In this document: positions 6,955 to 9,011 of the stretch, one piece after another
Numbering within the stretch: position 1 is the stretch's first letter
Layout of the letters: every line of letters begins with the position of its first letter
Origin: JADGHQ01 sp045805385
GTDB taxonomy: Bacteria > Actinomycetota > Thermoleophilia > Solirubrobacterales > Thermoleophilaceae
Assembly (NCBI GenBank): GCA_045805385.1
Contig: JBJMLG010000167.1
Location: 1-9,011 of the forward strand
Reading direction: 5' to 3'
DNA length: 9,011 nucleotides
Notes under the pieces: generated by a model
Seen by the model: only the letters and a program-made list of their open reading frames with translations
The model's database searches: none
What the model was told of the DNA's origin: nothing
Made by a program: the position numbers and the translations under genes

Positions 6955-8136
6955 GTGACGGAAAGCCCGCTCTCGGACGCGCGGTTCCTCACCCGTAATG
7001 CTGTGGACGCGCTTCCCGAAGGGGCACTCGAACGTCAGCTGGGTGAAGGCCGCCCACTTCGCGTGAAGCTCGGGATCGACCCGACCGCGCCCGACATCCA
7101 CCTTGGGCACACCGTCGTGCTGCGGAAGCTCCGGGAGTTCCAGGACCGCGGCCACACCGTGGTGCTGATCATCGGCGACTACACCGGCCGGGTGGGCGAC
7201 CCGTCAGGGCGCTCTGCCACGCGGCCGCAGCTCGAGCCCGAGGAGATCGACCGCAACGCCGCCACCTTCCAGGAGCAGGCGTTCAAGGTGCTCGACCCCG
7301 AGCGCACCGAGGTGCGCCGCAACGGCGAGTGGCTCGACATGCCGATGGAGGATTTCTTCCGGCTCGCCCGCATCCCCACGGTCGCGCGGATCCTGGACCG
7401 CGACGACTTCCAGAAGCGCTTCCGGGCCGAGGAGCCGATCTCGATCCTCGAGCTGCTCTACCCGCTGCTCCAGGCCTACGACTCCGTGGCGATCGACGCC
7501 GACGTGGAGCTCGGCGGCACCGATCAGCTCTTCAACCTGCTGCTCGGGCGCGACATCCAGGAGGCGTACGGGGAGAGCCCGCAATCGGTGCTCACGATGC
7601 CGATCCTGCCGGGGATCGACGGGGTGGAGCGGATGTCCAAGTCGGCCGGCAACTACGTGGGCATCACGGATCCGCCCGAGGAGATGTTCGGCAAGCTCAT
7701 GCGCGTGCCGGACGAGGCGATGCCCACCTTCTACGAGCTGCTGCTCGACGAGCCCTTCGACCCGGACCGCCCGGCCGTAGAGTCGAAGCGGGCCCTCGCG
7801 CGTGAATTGGTGTCGAGGTTCCATGGTCCGGACGCGGCACGTGAGGCGGAGGCCCATTTCGACCGCCTGCACGTGGAGCGCGGGATGCCGGACGAGATCG
7901 AGGAGGCTCCGCTCCCGGACGGCGACAGCGTGCACATGCCGGCCCTGATCCGGGACGCGTTTGGGGTGTCCGCCTCGGAGGCGCGGCGGCTGCTGTCCCA
8001 GGGCGGCGTGAAGCTCGACGGCGAGCCGCTGTCCCCGGACGACCTCGATATGCCGCCCGAGCGGCTCGATGGGGCCGTGCTCCAGCTTGGCAAGCGGCGC
8101 TTCAAGCGCTTCCGCGGCTCCGCCGACGGGCACTGA
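6955..8136 (+). CDS. tyrS: Tyrosyl-tRNA synthetase, KMSKS (TyrZ) subtype
   Basis: A class I aminoacyl-tRNA synthetase that charges tRNA-Tyr with tyrosine using ATP, in the cytoplasm as a homodimer. The 393 residues hold KLGIDPTAPDIHLGH with the HIGH-equivalent HLGH at 49-52, IGDYTGRVGDPSGRS at 73-87, and the tyrosine/ATP-pocket block YPLLQAYDSV-VELGGTDQ at 169-190. The second signature is RMSKSAGN at 226-233, and a C-terminal S4 RNA-binding domain covers about 325-386. The RMSKS form separates it from the KFGKT/S subtype of E. coli TyrS and places it with the TyrZ-like group. The GTG at 6955 is chosen because homology starts almost at once (ARFLTRNAVDALPEG) and a TAGCAT -10 ends 7 nt upstream. 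There is no Shine-Dalgarno. No terminator lies directly after the stop; the first good one is at 8289-8315. Confidence 0.97.
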   Translation: MTESPLSDARFLTRNAVDALPEGALERQLGEGRPLRVKLGIDPTAPDIHLGHTVVLRKLREFQDRGHTVVLIIGDYTGRVGDPSGRSATRPQLEPEEIDRNAATFQEQAFKVLDPERTEVRRNGEWLDMPMEDFFRLARIPTVARILDRDDFQKRFRAEEPISILELLYPLLQAYDSVAIDADVELGGTDQLFNLLLGRDIQEAYGESPQSVLTMPILPGIDGVERMSKSAGNYVGITDPPEEMFGKLMRVPDEAMPTFYELLLDEPFDPDRPAVESKRALARELVSRFHGPDAAREAEAHFDRLHVERGMPDEIEEAPLPDGDSVHMPALIRDAFGVSASEARRLLSQGGVKLDGEPLSPDDLDMPPERLDGAVLQLGKRRFKRFRGSADGH

Positions 8137-8173
8137 CCAGGCGGGATGTTGGCGCCGTGTGGCCGTGCGATCG

Positions 8174-8203
8174 TTGACGCTCTGCCCCTCCGGTCGCTAT
8201 ATT
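8174..8203 (+). promoter_or_regulatory. Strong sigma70-type promoter (P1) upstream of the rRNA operon
   Basis: TTGACG (8174-8179) and TATATT (8198-8203) with an 18-nt spacer form the best -35/-10 pair in the window. It is five of six to TTGACA at -35 and five of six to TATAAT at -10. Transcription should begin near 8210. The strength fits an rRNA promoter, but its transcript meets an intrinsic terminator about 80-105 nt later. Confidence 0.75.
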
Positions 8204-8216
8204 TCCCGGTCCCTGT

Positions 8217-8258
8217 ATGGCCCGCATTAGGACCACCCTGGAGGAAGTCAGAGCGTAA
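8217..8258 (+). CDS. Possible 13-residue leader peptide
   Basis: ATG GCC CGC ATT AGG, then eight more sense codons and TAA, would encode MARIRTTLEEVRA. The ATG lies only about 7 nt after the predicted P1 transcript start, without a Shine-Dalgarno, like the leaderless starts elsewhere in the window. The codons include ATT, AGG and AGA, which are expected to be rare at this GC content. The stop falls in the loop of a small hairpin (8252-8265) about 30 nt before the terminator stem, a spacing reminiscent of attenuators. An ORF this short can occur by chance, and the rare codons may simply mean it is not translated. Confidence 0.25.
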   Translation: MARIRTTLEEVRA

Positions 8259-8288
8259 GGGCGCTGGTAACGGCGAGCCGGACCGCTG

Positions 8289-8315
8289 GGCCTCCTCGGA
8301 TGGGGAGGCCTTTTT
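8289..8315 (+). terminator. Intrinsic terminator upstream of the 16S gene
   Basis: GGCCTCC (8289-8295) pairs perfectly with GGAGGCC (8304-8310) across an 8-nt loop and is followed at once by TTTTT (8311-8315). It would end tyrS read-through and also any transcript from P1. A GGAGG at 8240-8244 could compete for the CCTCC of the 5' arm, but only over 5 bp. Confidence 0.75.
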
Positions 8316-8340
8316 GATGGGCGCACAGCAGGGGGAGCGC

Positions 8341-8346
8341 TACACT
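8341..8346 (+). promoter_or_regulatory. Possible second rRNA promoter -10 (P2)
   Basis: TACACT fits the actinobacterial TAnnnT -10 pattern. It lies after the terminator and about 30 nt before boxA, where a promoter driving the rRNA would be expected. No good -35 sits at 17-18 nt; the nearest TTGA-like sequence (TTGATG, 8314-8319) is 21 nt away and overlaps the terminator's T-run. Transcription would start near 8353. Confidence 0.35.
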
Positions 8347-8376
8347 GCGGAGTCCCCGCAGCCCAAGAGGCGCGAC

Positions 8377-8390
8377 GGTCTTTGAAAACT
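8377..8390 (+). promoter_or_regulatory. boxA-type rRNA antitermination signal
   Basis: GGTCTTTGAAAACT is nearly the boxA of Bacillus rRNA leaders (TTCTTTGAAAACT). The following CAACAGCGTGT resembles the mycobacterial leader (TTTGAGAACTCAATAGTGTG). In the RNA it is bound by NusB-NusE so that polymerase reads through rRNA. It lies downstream of the terminator, so it could not suppress it. Its position about 220 nt before the 16S fits a pre-rRNA leader. Confidence 0.8.
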
Positions 8391-8401
8391 CAACAGCGTG
8401 T

Positions 8402-8435
8402 GCGATCGCGGAGCTCGCGACGAGCTTCCGATCGC
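8402..8435 (+). other. Long hairpin directly after boxA in the rRNA leader
   Basis: 5' arm 8402-8417 (with C8409 bulged) pairs with 8421-8435 over 15 bp, including one G-U pair, closed by a CGA loop. It starts 11 nt after boxA. The length and near-perfect pairing suggest a conserved leader fold, possibly for Nus-factor assembly or early rRNA folding. Confidence 0.65.
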
Positions 8436-8447
8436 GTCCAAGCCTGA

Positions 8448-8476
8448 AACCGCCCTGCCGCTTCGGCAGCGGGGTT
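8448..8476 (+). other. Second rRNA-leader hairpin
   Basis: CTGCCG (8455-8460) pairs with CGGCAG (8464-8469) around a CTT loop. The helix extends through 8448-8454 and 8471-8476 with single-base bulges at 8452 and 8470, making about 12 bp. No T-run follows, so it is not an intrinsic terminator. Confidence 0.6.
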
Positions 8477-8493
8477 GGTTCACAAAGAAACAC

Positions 8494-8509
8494 ACCCGTC
8501 TTTTCGGGT
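8494..8509 (+). other. Third, small rRNA-leader hairpin
   Basis: ACCCG (8494-8498) and CGGGT (8505-8509) pair around a six-base pyrimidine-rich TCTTTT loop. It is short and on its own could be chance, but it continues the run of leader hairpins. Confidence 0.4.
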
Positions 8510-8573
8510 CGGCAGCCAGGTGTACGGAGGCCGGCCATACGAATAGACGACTCTCTGAATGAGACAGTGAATC

Positions 8574-8594
8574 CCGGTGCCCTCGTGGCGCCGG
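8574..8594 (+). other. Hairpin just upstream of the 16S 5' end
   Basis: CCGGTGCC (8574-8581) pairs with GGCGCCGG (8587-8594), 8 bp with one G-U, around CTCGT. It ends about 16 nt before the mature 16S. It may take part in RNase-mediated processing, though the long processing stem of pre-16S needs the 3' flank, which is outside the window. Confidence 0.5.
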
Positions 8595-8610
8595 TGTGAC
8601 ACGCAGTTCT

Positions 8611-9011
<401 letters not shown>

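Larger units (their letters stand above)
8137..8610 (+). other. tyrS-16S spacer: rRNA promoters, terminator and leader
   Basis: These 474 nt hold no convincing long gene; open frames crossing them on either strand look like shadows. In order they contain a near-consensus promoter (8174-8203), a 13-codon ORF (8217-8258), an intrinsic terminator (8289-8315), a possible second -10 (8341-8346), a boxA-type antitermination signal (8377-8390), and four hairpins leading to the 16S 5' end. The arrangement after 8340 is that of a normal rRNA leader; the part before it is unusual. Confidence 0.7.

Noticed and set aside
4191..6992. Very long open frames in other frames across the PBP and SnoaL genes on both strands
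   Set aside because: They result from high GC content. Their products are Arg-rich and low in complexity, without domain motifs, while the PBP frame has all expected catalytic motifs.
8240..8245. GGAGGA as a ribosome binding site for another small gene
   Set aside because: No ATG, GTG or TTG lies 5-12 nt downstream. It more likely acts, if at all, in RNA pairing.
8240..8285. Resemblance to RNase P RNA (GAGGAAGTC followed by GGTAACGGC)
   Set aside because: Only two short strings look alike. The transcript is far too short and the other conserved RNase P regions are absent before the terminator.
8146..8385. 79-codon ORF in the tyrS-16S spacer
   Set aside because: It runs through the promoter, the terminator and into boxA, so it is not plausible as a gene.

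Overview
The window is GC-rich throughout. It carries seven complete protein genes, the 3' end of an eighth, and the first ~400 nt of a 16S rRNA gene. The 16S sequence, the -10 hexamers of TAnnnT type placed directly before start codons, and the gene content point to Actinomycetota, most likely class Thermoleophilia (Solirubrobacterales-like). The class-level call is judged from memory of 16S patterns and is only moderately certain.

Layout. 1-473 (+): C-terminal end of a DegT/DnrJ/EryC1-type PLP sugar aminotransferase. 444-2031 (-): an extended short-chain dehydrogenase and, overlapping its end, a GNAT acetyltransferase, probably co-transcribed. 2081-4059 (+): argH (argininosuccinate lyase), coupled by a 4-nt overlap to a 3-methyladenine DNA glycosylase. 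4056-6853 (-): a class A penicillin-binding protein with a Pro/Gly-rich tail, followed by a small SnoaL-like protein. 6955-8136 (+): tyrosyl-tRNA synthetase of the KMSKS (TyrZ) type. 8137-8610: a 474-nt control region. From 8611: 16S rRNA, running off the window.

How the parts relate. Most genes are core housekeeping: arginine synthesis, base-excision repair, tRNA charging, cell-wall synthesis and ribosomal RNA. The order argH, mpg, tyrS, rrn resembles a neighbourhood seen in pieces in other actinobacteria. Here a cell-wall synthase/SnoaL pair sits between mpg and tyrS on the other strand. Gene packing is tight: one shared CTAG supplies two convergent stop codons, and two divergent spacers (49 and 101 bp) appear to hold leaderless or overlapping promoters.

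I see no phage, IS element, CRISPR array, tRNA or defence system. The most intriguing part is the tyrS-16S spacer. It has a near-consensus promoter, then a 13-codon ORF starting almost at the predicted transcript end, then an intrinsic terminator. All of these lie upstream of the rRNA boxA antitermination signal. This reads as either a terminated small RNA or an attenuator in front of the rRNA operon.
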